From: Acidimicrobiales bacterium
Lineage (GTDB): Bacteria > Actinomycetota > Acidimicrobiia > Acidimicrobiales > Acidimicrobilacustridaceae
DNA length: 64,000 bases
Direction of reading: 5' to 3'
Assembly (NCBI GenBank): GCA_025456085.1
Contig: JALOLF010000001.1
Location: 1-64,000 of the forward strand
Shown: positions 53,002 to 63,955 of the stretch, piece after piece
Layout: the number at the start of each line of letters is the position of its first letter
Position numbering within the stretch: position 1 is the first letter of the stretch
Notes under the pieces: generated by a model
Databases searched by the model: none
The model's input: only the letters and a program-made list of their open reading frames with translations
Told to the model about the DNA's origin: nothing
Made by a program: the position numbers and the translations under genes

Positions 53002-54099
53002 GTGAAGTTCCGATGTGAACGCGACGTCCTGGCCGACGTGCTCGGCACCGCGGGCAAGGCCGTCTCGGCCAGGGGTGGCGCGCTGCCCGTGCTCAGCTGT
53101 CTGCGGCTCGCCCTCGTGGGCGACACCCTCCGGGTCACCGGCAGTGACCTCGACCTGACCATCACCGCCACCGCCGAGGTCGACGGCACGGCCGACGGCG
53201 AGGCAGTCATCCCGTCCAAGCTGGCAGCCGACATCGTCCGGGTGCTCGAGCCCGGAGCCGTCGAGCTGGAGGTCGGTGACGACGAGGCCACGATCACCCT
53301 CGGACGGGCCCAGTTCAACGTGCGGACGATCCCGGGCACGGAGTACCCGCGTCTGCAGGAACCTCCCCAGCACGGGGTGACCCTGCCGTCGCACTCGCTG
53401 GCCGAGGCCCTGCGTCAGGTCGTCGCCGCAGCCAGCACCGACGACTCGCGCCCCATCCTGACCGGCGTGCTCATCACCACCGAGGGCGACGGCCTGCGCC
53501 TGGTGGCGACGGACTCCTACCGCCTGGCCATCCGGGATCTGCCCGGCACGTCCCTGCTGGCCGAGGGCCAGAGCGTGCTGGTTCCGCGCACGGCGCTGCA
53601 GGAGCTGGCCCGGGTCGCCGACAAGTCCGCGGAGGTGACGGTTCGCCTCGGCGATCGGGATGCTGCGTTCGACGTGGGCGGTGTGTCGCTGATGACCAGG
53701 CTCATCGAAGGCGAGTTCCCGCCCTACCGGAGCCTGATCCCCGCCGCGCAGCCGAACCGTCTCACGATCGGGCGGGAGGCGTTGCTCGACGCGGTGCGTC
53801 GGGTGAAGGTGGTGGCCCGCGAGCCGTCGACGCCGGTTCGCCTGGCGTTGCGGGCTGACGGTGTGGACCTGAGCGCCACGGCCCAGGATGTCGGTACGGC
53901 CTTCGAGCAGCTCGACGCCAAGTACGAGGGCACCGAGATGAGCGTGGCCTTCAACCCGGACTACCTCATGGCGGGCATCGAGGCGGCCACCGGGGACGAG
54001 ATCACCCTGGAGACGGTCGACGCGCTCAAGCCGGCACTGCTGCGCTCGGTCGACGTGGCTGAGTTCCTCTACCTGCTCATGCCGGTGCGCGTCGCCTGA
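53002..54099 (+). CDS. dnaN: DNA polymerase III beta subunit (sliding clamp)
   Basis: 365 residues, three clamp domains. Signatures: RGGALPVLSCLRLAL, STDDSRPILTGVLI, ATDSYRLAIRDLP, LIEGEFPPYRSLIP and the C-terminal LMPVRVA. It encircles DNA and tethers polymerases and repair enzymes. The start is GTG. It ends 16 bp before recF. Confidence 0.97.
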   Translation: MKFRCERDVLADVLGTAGKAVSARGGALPVLSCLRLALVGDTLRVTGSDLDLTITATAEVDGTADGEAVIPSKLAADIVRVLEPGAVELEVGDDEATITLGRAQFNVRTIPGTEYPRLQEPPQHGVTLPSHSLAEALRQVVAAASTDDSRPILTGVLITTEGDGLRLVATDSYRLAIRDLPGTSLLAEGQSVLVPRTALQELARVADKSAEVTVRLGDRDAAFDVGGVSLMTRLIEGEFPPYRSLIPAAQPNRLTIGREALLDAVRRVKVVAREPSTPVRLALRADGVDLSATAQDVGTAFEQLDAKYEGTEMSVAFNPDYLMAGIEAATGDEITLETVDALKPALLRSVDVAEFLYLLMPVRVA

Positions 54100-54115
54100 G
54101 CAGCGGCGCGTCGCC

Positions 54116-55204
54116 GTGCACCTGCGCCGACTCTGGCTGCGTGACTTCCGCTGCTACGAGCAGGCGGAGCTCGTCTTCGACGAGGGTCTCACGGCCCTGT
54201 TGGGCCCCAACGGCCACGGCAAGACCAACGTGCTCGAGGCCATCGGGTACCTGGCGTCCCTGTCGTCGTTCCGGGGTGCTCCCAACGAGGCCCTCGTGCG
54301 TGCCGGGGCCACGCAGGCGATCGTGCGGGGCGAGGTGGACAACGCCGGTCGATCGGTGTTGATCGAGGCCGAGATCAACGCGGTGGGTCGCGGTCGGGTG
54401 CAGGTCAACAAGCAGCGCCTGCCTCGTGCCCGGGACCTCTTGGGGGCGCTGCGGGTGACGGTGTTCTCTCCCGACGATCTCGAGCTCGTCAAGGGCGGGC
54501 CGGGGCTGCGGCGAGGGTTCCTCGACGACACGCTCGTGTCCCTGCACCCCCGCTACGACGCCCTGCGAAGCGATCTGGACCGGGTGTTGCGGCAACGCAA
54601 CACCCTGCTGAAGCAGGCTGGCGGGCGGTTGTCGGATGACGTGGCGACCACGCTCGACGTGTGGGACGCCAAGCTGGCGGAGTCCGGCGAAGCGCTCGCC
54701 GCCGCTCGCACCGAGCTCGTCGATCGGCTGCGTCCGGCCATGGCCGGTGCGTACGACCGGGTGGCCGGCCGGCACGCCGAGGTGGCGGCCGTCTACCAGC
54801 GCTGCTGGGGCGACGGCTCGCTGGCCGAGGCCGTGGCGGCGTCGCGTCGCGACGATCTGCGCCGCGGCCTGACCCTGGTCGGTCCGCACCGCGACGAGCT
54901 GGCCCTCTCCGTGGGTGCTCTCCCGGCCCGTACCCACGCCTCCCAGGGCGAGCAGCGCTCACTCGCCCTGGCCATGCGCCTGGCCTCCCACGAGATCGTG
55001 CTGGCCGAGACCGGCACGGCACCGGTGCTGCTGCTCGACGACGTCTTCTCCGAGCTCGACCCCGCCCGCAGCGATGCCTTGCTGGCCAACCTCCCGGTCG
55101 GGCAGGCGGTTCTGAGCTCCGCCGCCGGACTGCCCCAGGGGGCCCAGCCCGGGCGCGTCTACCGGGTGGAGCACGGCCACCTGGCGGTCGCGCCGGCGGC
55201 GTGA
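54116..55204 (+). CDS. recF: DNA replication and repair protein RecF
   Basis: 362 residues. SMC-like ATPase: LRRLWLRDFRCYEQAELVF, Walker A GPNGHGKT, signature SQGEQRSLALAMRLA and Walker B VLLLDDVFSELDPAR. It loads RecA at gaps with RecO/RecR. The start is GTG at 54116. The dnaN-recF-DUF721-gyrB run is tight and probably one transcript. Confidence 0.95.
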   Translation: MHLRRLWLRDFRCYEQAELVFDEGLTALLGPNGHGKTNVLEAIGYLASLSSFRGAPNEALVRAGATQAIVRGEVDNAGRSVLIEAEINAVGRGRVQVNKQRLPRARDLLGALRVTVFSPDDLELVKGGPGLRRGFLDDTLVSLHPRYDALRSDLDRVLRQRNTLLKQAGGRLSDDVATTLDVWDAKLAESGEALAAARTELVDRLRPAMAGAYDRVAGRHAEVAAVYQRCWGDGSLAEAVAASRRDDLRRGLTLVGPHRDELALSVGALPARTHASQGEQRSLALAMRLASHEIVLAETGTAPVLLLDDVFSELDPARSDALLANLPVGQAVLSSAAGLPQGAQPGRVYRVEHGHLAVAPAA

Positions 55205-55237
55205 GCTGCGCCGGAGCGGCCGCGCCACACTGGTGCC

Positions 55238-55588
55238 ATGCCCTGGGAACCGCTGCGCGGACCGCGAGACGACCAACCGGCACCGTTCGGCGACGGCCTC
55301 GACCGGCTCCTGCGCAACCTGGGGGGGCCGTCCGCTGCCTCGGTGGGCGGGTTGTTCGAGGACTGGGTGGCGATCGTCGGGGAGGGGGTGGCGGCCCACG
55401 CGCAGCCCGGCGTGCTGCGCCAGGGTGCGCTCGTCGTGCTGGTCGACGATCCAGCGTGGGCCAGTCAGCTCAAGTACCTGCGAACCGACCTGCTCTACAA
55501 GCTGCACGCTGCTGGTCACGCGGAGATCACCTCGCTCGAGTTGCGGGTACGCGGCGAGGAACGCGGCGGTGGACGCCGACGCAGTTGA
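55238..55588 (+). CDS. DUF721 (DciA-type) protein
   Basis: 116 residues. DUF721 pattern LDRLLRNLGGPSAASVGGLFEDWVAIVGEGVAAHAQPGVLRQGALVVLVDDPAWASQLKYLRTDLLYKLHA. The family includes DciA, the ancestral operator of the DnaB helicase. Mycobacteria have the same gene (Rv0004) between recF and gyrB. Here the DnaB is the intein-carrying protein at 22.6-24.6 kb. Confidence 0.85.
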   Translation: MPWEPLRGPRDDQPAPFGDGLDRLLRNLGGPSAASVGGLFEDWVAIVGEGVAAHAQPGVLRQGALVVLVDDPAWASQLKYLRTDLLYKLHAAGHAEITSLELRVRGEERGGGRRRS

Positions 55589-57737
<2,149 letters not shown>

Positions 57738-57764
57738 GCTGCACACCCTCTTGTTCGGAGCACC

Positions 57765-60224
57765 ATGAGCGATACCCCACCCGAAGCACCCGGCGACGGC
57801 GCCGGCCATGTCGGCGTCGAGCCCATCGAGATCCAGGAGGAGATGGAGCGGTCCTTCCTGGACTACGCCATGTCCGTCATCACGGCCCGGGCGCTGCCCG
57901 ACGCCCGCGATGGCCTCAAGCCGGTGCACCGCCGGATCCTCTGGGGCATGTACGACCTGCGGGTCCTGCCCGACCGACCCACCATGAAGTGCGCCCGCAT
58001 CACCGGCGAGGTGATGGGGAAGTACCACCCCCACGGCGACTCGGCGATCTACGACGCGCTGGTGCGCATGGGACAGAGCTTCAGCCTGCGTCATCCACTC
58101 ATCCACCCCAAGGGCAACTTCGGGTCACCCGACGACCCGCCCGCCGCGGCCCGCTACACCGAGTGCCGGCTGGCGCCCATCGCCCTGCACATGCTCGACG
58201 GCATCGACGAGGACACGGTCGACTTCCTCGACAACTACTCGGGTGAGGTGACCGAGCCGGTCGTGCTGCCGGCGCGGTTCCCGAACCTGTTGGTGAACGG
58301 CTCCCAGGGCATCGCCGTGGGCATGGCGACCAACGTCCCCCCGCACAACCTGGCCGAGGTCATCGACGCCACCACCCACCTCATCGACAACCCCGACGCC
58401 ACGCCCGACGACCTGATGGCGTTCGTGAAGGGTCCGGACTTCCCCACCGGCGCGTCCATCATGGGGCGCCAGGGCATCCTCGACGCCTATCGCACCGGAC
58501 GGGGCTCCATCCGTCTGCGGGGCAAGGCCGAGATCGAGGAGGGCAAGCGCAACGACCAGATCGTCGTCACCGAGCTGCCCTACCAGGTGAGCCCGAACCA
58601 GGTGCTGACCAAGATCCGCGAGCTGGTCGAGTCACGCGAGCTCGAGGGCATCGCCGACCTGAACGACGAGTCGGCCAAGGGGAAGCTCCGCCTGGTCATC
58701 AAGCTGAAGAAGGACGCGCCCGGGCTCGTCATCCTGAACAACCTCTACAAGCGCACACCGTTGCAGACGAACTTCGCCGTGAACACCGTGGCTCTCGTCG
58801 ATGGCGTGCCGCGTCTGCTCAACCTGCGCGACGCGCTGCGCGCCTACATCGACCACCAGGTCGAGGTCATCCGTCGTCGTTCCGAGTACCGGCTCGCCCA
58901 GGCCCGGGCCAGGGCCCACATCGTCGAGGGCCTGCTGAAGGCGCTCGACCTCATCGACGAGATCATCGCCACGATCCGCGCCTCCGAGGACAAGGCGGCG
59001 GCCCGCGACGCGCTCATGGCGGCGCCGTTCGAGTTCAGCGAGATCCAGGCCAACCACATCCTGGACATGCAGCTCTCGCGACTCACCCGCCTGGGACGCG
59101 CTCAACTCGAGGAGGAGATGGCCCAGTTGCGCGAGACGATCGCCGAGCTCGAGGCCATCCTCGCCGACGAGGGCCGGCTGCGCGGCGTGATCAAGACCGA
59201 GCTGGGCGAGGTCCGCGAGAAGTACCTGCAGCCCCGCCGCACCGAGGTCACCTACGACATCGGTGACATCGACCTCGAGGACCTCATCGAGGACGAGGAC
59301 CTCGTCGTCACCATGAGCGCCCGGGGTTACATCAAGACCATCACCGCCGACGCGTTCCGCACCCAGGCCCGGGGCGGCAAGGGGGTGAAGGGCGGCAAGC
59401 TCAAGGACGAGGACTACGTCAGCCACATCATCCACACGTCCGCCCACGCCTACCTGCTGTTCTTCTCCAGCCTCGGGCGGGTGTACCGCCTGAAGGGGCA
59501 TGAGATCCCCATGAAGGACCGCACGGCGCGTGGCACGGCGATCGTCAACCTGCTGCCGTTGCAGCCGAACGAGACGATCCAGTCCATCATCGACACCCGC
59601 GACTACGAGACGAACCGCTACCTGTTCTTCGCCACCCGCAACGGCCAGGTGAAGAAGACCAAGTTCACCGAGTACGACTCGTCGCGTCGCGACGGCCTCA
59701 TCGCCATCAACCTGAAGGACGGCGACGAGTTGGTGCGGGTGATCCCCACCAACGGCGGCGACGACATCTTCATGGTGAGCCGTGCGGGCATGACCATCCG
59801 CTTCTCGGAGGACGAGGTGCGTGACATGGGTCGTGCCGCAGCCGGCGTGCGGGGCATGCGGTTGCGGGCCGAGGACGAGGTGGTCTCCTGCGACGTGGCC
59901 CGTGACGACGCGGCCATCCTGTTGGTCACCGACGGCGGCTACGGCAAGCGCACCCAGCTCGACAAGTTCAACCAGCAGGGTCGCGGCGGCCAGGGCGTGC
60001 GCGGCATCAGGATCACGGCGCGCAAGGGCCGCGTGGTGTCCGCCTTCATGGTGGGCATCGACGACGAGATCCTCGTGATCGCCTCCGACGGGCAGGTCAT
60101 CCGTTCCGCAGTGCGGCAGATCTCCTCGCAGGGTCGTGACGCCACCGGCGTGCGGATCATGAACCTCGACGAGGGACAGTCGGTGGCATCGGTCGCACTG
60201 GTGCTCCAGACCGACGAGGACTGA
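57765..60224 (+). CDS. gyrA: DNA gyrase subunit A
   Basis: 819 residues. The winged-helix core shows DGLKPVHRRILWGMYDLRV, the QRDR region HPHGDSAIYDALVRMGQSFSLRHPLI (Ser and Asp retained, so a wild-type quinolone-sensitive form), and ARYTECRLAP with the catalytic Tyr. The C-terminal beta-pinwheel carries the GyrA box as QARGGKG and a second RGGQGVRG motif. It cleaves and rejoins the gate segment. ATG start. Confidence 0.97.
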   Translation: MSDTPPEAPGDGAGHVGVEPIEIQEEMERSFLDYAMSVITARALPDARDGLKPVHRRILWGMYDLRVLPDRPTMKCARITGEVMGKYHPHGDSAIYDALVRMGQSFSLRHPLIHPKGNFGSPDDPPAAARYTECRLAPIALHMLDGIDEDTVDFLDNYSGEVTEPVVLPARFPNLLVNGSQGIAVGMATNVPPHNLAEVIDATTHLIDNPDATPDDLMAFVKGPDFPTGASIMGRQGILDAYRTGRGSIRLRGKAEIEEGKRNDQIVVTELPYQVSPNQVLTKIRELVESRELEGIADLNDESAKGKLRLVIKLKKDAPGLVILNNLYKRTPLQTNFAVNTVALVDGVPRLLNLRDALRAYIDHQVEVIRRRSEYRLAQARARAHIVEGLLKALDLIDEIIATIRASEDKAAARDALMAAPFEFSEIQANHILDMQLSRLTRLGRAQLEEEMAQLRETIAELEAILADEGRLRGVIKTELGEVREKYLQPRRTEVTYDIGDIDLEDLIEDEDLVVTMSARGYIKTITADAFRTQARGGKGVKGGKLKDEDYVSHIIHTSAHAYLLFFSSLGRVYRLKGHEIPMKDRTARGTAIVNLLPLQPNETIQSIIDTRDYETNRYLFFATRNGQVKKTKFTEYDSSRRDGLIAINLKDGDELVRVIPTNGGDDIFMVSRAGMTIRFSEDEVRDMGRAAAGVRGMRLRAEDEVVSCDVARDDAAILLVTDGGYGKRTQLDKFNQQGRGGQGVRGIRITARKGRVVSAFMVGIDDEILVIASDGQVIRSAVRQISSQGRDATGVRIMNLDEGQSVASVALVLQTDED

Positions 60225-60313
60225 GCCGCACCCCACCATCGCCGCGCCTGCGGCCGCTCTTCCCCCCGCCAGTACGACTCGCCGGCGCAGCAGGCGCCGG
60301 GAAGGGAGCCGTC

Positions 60314-60691
60314 ATGCGACGGGATGGCTCGCCAGGCCGTGAGTGCGGACAGGTGCTCCCGCTCGTGGCGCTCGTGATGGTGGTGGCGCTCGGGGCGGCG
60401 TTGCTCGTGGCCCACCTGGGCACGGTGGCCGTCGACCGGGCGGCTGCACGTTCGGCCGCCGACGCAGCGGCGTTGGCCGGCGCGGCAGAGGGCGAGGTGG
60501 CGGCCCGATGGGCCGCGGGCGCGAACGGCGGCACGCTCGAGCGCTTCGTGTGGGACGGCGCGCAGGTGGAGGTGACGGTCAGGGTGGGCCGAGCTCGGGC
60601 GAGCGCCCGCGCGGTCGCCACGAAGGGTGTTCGACCACCGGTCACAGCCGCCGTGCGCGGTGACACCGGTGGGGTGGTCGCCATCCCGTAG
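60314..60691 (+). CDS. TadG-like (Flp pilus-assembly) membrane protein
   Basis: 125 residues. GQVLPLVALVMVVALGAALLVAHLGTVAVDRAAARSAADAAALAGA is the N-terminal TadE/TadG (putative Flp pilus-assembly) motif: one membrane helix followed by an Ala-rich helical stretch. It is exported and membrane-anchored. An SD (GGGAGCC) precedes the ATG at 60314. It has no other tad genes nearby. It could be a minor pseudopilin or a stand-alone secreted helper. Confidence 0.7.
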   Translation: MRRDGSPGRECGQVLPLVALVMVVALGAALLVAHLGTVAVDRAAARSAADAAALAGAAEGEVAARWAAGANGGTLERFVWDGAQVEVTVRVGRARASARAVATKGVRPPVTAAVRGDTGGVVAIP

Positions 60692-60701
60692 ACTCTCCGG
60701 G

Positions 60702-61427
60702 ATGGCGTCTCCCGAGCCGCAGCCCCTGGTCGATGACCCGTCGCCGTCCGTGGGCGAGCGGGGCGGTTCGCGGTCCGCAGCGCCCGTCTCGGAGCTGGAC
60801 GCCGAGTTCTGGGGTGAGCAACGCAGGCCGCGGAGCCGCAAGAACCGCTCGAAGGACAGCGGCGGTCCCGCCGTGGTGACCGTTGCACCACCACCACCCC
60901 CGATTTCGCCGGTGACCGAGGTCGACGCCTCGGCCGAGGTGGAGGTGCCGGCTCCGATGCAGGCCCCGGCCGAGGTCGAGGCGCCGGTCGACCGGGGAGA
61001 CGCCAAGGCCGTGGGTCGGCTCAAAGCCCGCAAGGTGCGTCGCATCGTGCGCCACGTGTCGCCGTGGTCGGTGTTCAAGGTGGCGTTGCTGTTCTACGTC
61101 TGCCTCTGGTTGATCCTCATGGTGGCCGGCGTCATCCTCTGGCGGGTCGCCCAGGACGTGGGCGTCGTGACCAACGTCGAGGACTTCTACGCGGAGTTGA
61201 TGGGCAAGGAGTTCTACGAGTTCGACGGTCGCCGCATCTTCCGGGCCGGGGCGGTCATCGGCGGCATCCTCGCCGTGGCATCGACCGGTTTCACCGTGCT
61301 GATGACGGTGCTGTTCAACGTCATCAGTGACTTCACGGGCGGGATCCGCTTGTCGGTCATCGAGCTCGAGGAAGCTCGGCGGGAGACGCGCCGGCCTCGT
61401 GCGGTTCGGGGTGGGTCGGCGGAGTGA
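60702..61427 (+). CDS. DUF3566 transmembrane protein
   Basis: 241 residues. A Pro/Ala-rich disordered cytoplasmic region (1-105) precedes the DUF3566 domain with two membrane helices (KVALLFYVCLWLILMVAGVILWRVA; GAVIGGILAVASTGFTVLMTVLFNVISDFTGGI). It lies just after gyrA as mycobacterial Rv0007 does. The function is not established. The ATG at 60702 is 10 bp after the preceding stop. Confidence 0.85.
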   Translation: MASPEPQPLVDDPSPSVGERGGSRSAAPVSELDAEFWGEQRRPRSRKNRSKDSGGPAVVTVAPPPPPISPVTEVDASAEVEVPAPMQAPAEVEAPVDRGDAKAVGRLKARKVRRIVRHVSPWSVFKVALLFYVCLWLILMVAGVILWRVAQDVGVVTNVEDFYAELMGKEFYEFDGRRIFRAGAVIGGILAVASTGFTVLMTVLFNVISDFTGGIRLSVIELEEARRETRRPRAVRGGSAE

Positions 61428-61481
61428 GTCCGGCTTTCTCCCTCTGGCGGGCAGCGGCTATGGTTCGCCTTCCGATGATCC

Positions 61482-61555
<74 letters not shown>

Positions 61556-61563
61556 CGTTTCCG

Positions 61564-61588
61564 CGGCGGCGCACTCGGGGCGCCGCCG
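61564..61588 (+). terminator. hairpin downstream of tRNA-Ile
   Basis: CGGCGGCGC and GCGCCGCCG flank a 7-base loop, a 9-bp perfect stem starting 9 bases after the tRNA. There is no U-run. It probably terminates the tRNA transcript. Confidence 0.55.
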
Positions 61589-61635
61589 TCGTCGTCCACC
61601 GCCCCTGACGGGTGCGAGCGGGGAGCGAGTCGTCC

Positions 61636-61773
61636 ATGAAGATGTTGCGCCGAGCGTTGGTTGCCCTCGGCATCGCAGGCATGGTGGCTGCGGTGCTCCG
61701 GATGCGGGGCACGGGGGGGACGCCGCCGCAGGAAGGCGGCTGGCGCGAGTTGTCGGACTCCGAGCTCACCTGA
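61636..61773 (+). CDS. short membrane peptide, DLW-39-like
   Basis: A 45-codon frame: a basic start (MKMLRRALVALGIAGMVAAVLR) forming one membrane helix, then a Gly-rich turn and an acidic end (GWRELSDSELT). It has the size, position (near gyrA/ileT) and shape of the actinobacterial DLW-39 family, which is not functionally characterised. An SD-like GGGAGCGAG lies upstream. It ends 12 bp before the next gene. Confidence 0.5.
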   Translation: MKMLRRALVALGIAGMVAAVLRMRGTGGTPPQEGGWRELSDSELT

Positions 61774-61784
61774 TCGGCTGCCCG

Positions 61785-62795
61785 GTGCGATTCGCCGTCC
61801 TCGGACTCGGCGCCGTCGGCGCCCGCCTCGCCCGCCAGCTCGTGTCGACCGAAGGCGTCGAACGCGTCGTGCTGCGCGAGGAGCGCCGTGACCGGGTCGT
61901 CGCGCTGGGTGAGTCGCTCGGGGATCACGCCGAGGTCGACCTGTCCCGCTACGACGAGCCCGTGGACGCCGACGTCGTGATCCTGGCCGGCCCGGCCGGC
62001 ACGCACGTCGAGGCCGCGGCGGCCTTCGTGCGCCGGGGTCAGCCCGTCGTGTCGGTGGGTGACGCCGTGGACGACGTGCGAGGGTTGTTGGACCTGGATG
62101 CGGAGGCGGCCGAGCGGGGGGTCACCGTGGTGGTCGGTGCCGGGTTCGCGCCGGGCCTCACGTGCGTGCTGGCTCGCCACGCCGCCGGTCGTTTCGAGGC
62201 GATCGACGAGATCCACGTCGCGAAGGCCGGCACGGGTGGCCCCGCCTGCGCCCGCCAGCATCACGCGGCGCTGGCCCGGTCGGCGCTCGACTGGCGTGAC
62301 GGCGGGTGGGTGCAGCGATCGGGCGGGTCGGGCCGCGAGCTGTGCTGGTTCCCCGACCCGGTCGGCGGCCTCGACTGCTATCGGGCCGCCATGCCCGACG
62401 CCCTGCTGCTGGTGCCTGCGTTCCCCGGTGTGGGCCGGGTGACCTCCCGCATGGCGGCAAACCGGCGTGACCGACTGACCGCGCGGTTGCCGATGTTGCG
62501 CCCGCCCCACCCCGAGGGTGGGCCAGGTGGTGTCCGGGTGGAGGTCCGCGGCCGTCGTGGTGCGGGTCGAGACGTGGTCGTCCTCGGTGCCATGGACCGG
62601 CCCGCCGTCGCTGCGGGTGCGGTCGGCGCCCTGAGTGCCCTGTGGTTGGCGGGGGGACGGGTGTCGCGTCCCGGCGCGTCCGGGCTGGCGTCGCTCGTCG
62701 ATCCCGTCCCCTTCCTGGCCGAGCTCCGCCGGCGGGGGGTCCGGGCCGCCGTGTTCCAGGGTGACGCCACGGAACGCGACGTGGAGCAGGGCTGA
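61785..62795 (+). CDS. saccharopine dehydrogenase-like NAD(P)-binding protein
   Basis: 336 residues from GTG 61785. Rossmann motif VLGLGAVGARLARQL at the N-terminus, DADVVILAGPAGTHVEAAAAFVRRGQPVVSVGDAVDDVRGLLDLDAEAAERGVTVVVGAGFAPGLTCVLARH continues the saccharopine dehydrogenase NADP domain. The family covers saccharopine and carboxynorspermidine enzymes and uncharacterised reductases. No substrate can be assigned; it stands alone between a short peptide and a sigma factor. Confidence 0.75.
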   Translation: MRFAVLGLGAVGARLARQLVSTEGVERVVLREERRDRVVALGESLGDHAEVDLSRYDEPVDADVVILAGPAGTHVEAAAAFVRRGQPVVSVGDAVDDVRGLLDLDAEAAERGVTVVVGAGFAPGLTCVLARHAAGRFEAIDEIHVAKAGTGGPACARQHHAALARSALDWRDGGWVQRSGGSGRELCWFPDPVGGLDCYRAAMPDALLLVPAFPGVGRVTSRMAANRRDRLTARLPMLRPPHPEGGPGGVRVEVRGRRGAGRDVVVLGAMDRPAVAAGAVGALSALWLAGGRVSRPGASGLASLVDPVPFLAELRRRGVRAAVFQGDATERDVEQG

Positions 62796-62937
62796 TCTCA
62801 CGCATCGCGCGTGGTGGATGGGCCGTTGGACCCACGCCGCGAATTACATCGATGAGATTTCATCAGATCGCGTGAGATTCCTCTAAAGTCCGGCCCGGAC
62901 GGAGTCGACATCGGTGCAGGTCCGAGGGGAGGGGCGC
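62796..62937 (+). promoter_or_regulatory. sigma-factor upstream region with repeated TGAGATT elements
   Basis: TGAGATT occurs at 62853-62859 and 62873-62879, exactly 20 bp apart. GATGA-GATT-TCATC is an inverted repeat at 62851-62864. ATCTCACGC (62795-62803) is the reverse complement of GCGTGAGAT (62870-62878). GTCCGG-C-CCGGAC forms a palindrome near 62888-62900. The arrangement suggests a regulated promoter for the sigma gene, with GAGGGGAGGGG as the SD. Confidence 0.45.
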
Positions 62938-63819
62938 ATGCCCGAGCGCACCACGACAGGCGATGTCCAGGATGTGTCCCGGCTCATCGAGCACAACCTG
63001 CCACTCGTGAAGCACATCGTGTTCCAGGTCGCGGTGCACTTCCCGCGCCACGTCGACCGAGACGAGCTGGCCCGGGCGGGGGCGTTGGGACTGGTCGAGG
63101 CGGCCCGTCGCTATGACGAGTCCCGTGGCGTTCCGTTCGAGCGCTTCGCGGCGCAGCGCATCCGGGGAGCGATCCTCGACGCCGTCAGGGCGGCGGACTG
63201 GGCACCGCGTTCGGTGCGCACGTTGGCCCGCCGGCTCGAAGGTGTGGAGCAGCGCCTGGCGACCGAGCTGGGTCGGGTGCCGTCGGTCAACGAGATGGCC
63301 GAGGCGCTGGGGATGACGCGCAGCGAGCTGAACCGGCTGCAGGATCGTCTGTTCCGGTCGGTCGTGCTGGCGCTCGAGCACGAGGTCTCCGAGGCCGGTG
63401 AAGAGGACCTGACCCTTGTCGACGTGCTGAGCGACCGCAGCGCGGTGGAGCCTCTCGAAGAGCTCGAGACCCGTGAGCTGCACGCCTACCTCCGTGACGC
63501 GGTGACCCTCCTGCCGGAGCGGCACCGACTGGTCATCGTCGGCTACTTCCTGGAGGGTCGGACCTCACAGGAGCTCGCCCGGTTCCTGGGCGTGACGGAG
63601 TCCCGGGTGTCCCAGCTCCGCTCCGAGGCCCTGCTGATGCTCAAGGAAGGCATCGAGGCGCAGTACGCGGGTTCGACCCACCAGCGCGCCGAGCAGACGG
63701 TTGGGCGCGTCGCACGCCGCAAGGCGAGCTACGCCGCGGCCATCGCCGAAGCCAGTGAGTGGCGCAACCGGCTCGGGACGCAGCGCCATCCGGCGACCGT
63801 GCCCTCGGCCGCTCGCTGA
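62938..63819 (+). CDS. FliA/WhiG-type (sigma-28 group) RNA polymerase sigma factor
   Basis: 293 residues from the ATG at 62938. Region 2: LIEHNLPLVKHIVFQVAVHFPRHVDRDELARAGALGLVEAARRYDESRGVPFERFAAQRIRGAILDAVRAADWAPRSVR. Region 3 (ATELGRVPSVNEMAEALGMT) and region 4 (LLPERHRLVIVGYFLEGRTSQELARFLGVTESRVSQLRSEAL) follow. A ~48-residue basic C-terminal extension (RRKASYAAAIAEASEW) is extra. No flagellar or sporulation genes are in the window, so the regulon is unknown. Confidence 0.88.
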   Translation: MPERTTTGDVQDVSRLIEHNLPLVKHIVFQVAVHFPRHVDRDELARAGALGLVEAARRYDESRGVPFERFAAQRIRGAILDAVRAADWAPRSVRTLARRLEGVEQRLATELGRVPSVNEMAEALGMTRSELNRLQDRLFRSVVLALEHEVSEAGEEDLTLVDVLSDRSAVEPLEELETRELHAYLRDAVTLLPERHRLVIVGYFLEGRTSQELARFLGVTESRVSQLRSEALLMLKEGIEAQYAGSTHQRAEQTVGRVARRKASYAAAIAEASEWRNRLGTQRHPATVPSAAR

Positions 63820-63955
63820 CCCCCGGTCCGCTCGCTGACCCCGGCCCGCTCCCGGCGCGCGCCTGCCTCCACACCCGGCGGCGCGCGCCGCCTCGTCGGG
63901 CGCGCCCCGGTCCCGCACGGTTGTCCTCCTCCTCATTACGTGTAATCTTGTAAGC
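63820..63955 (+). promoter_or_regulatory. upstream region of the last gene
   Basis: A 136-bp GC-rich space ending in an AT-rich patch. ATTAC-GT-GTAAT (63935-63946) is an inverted repeat, and TGTAA recurs at 63941 and 63949 just before the start codon, a plausible operator or promoter. Confidence 0.4.

Noticed and set aside
58632-60239. 535-codon minus-strand frame opposite gyrA
   Set aside because: Antisense shadow of a complete gyrA; no family features.
61556-61640. tRNA-Ala or rRNA genes following tRNA-Ile
   Set aside because: No second cloverleaf or rRNA sequence is seen; only a hairpin follows.
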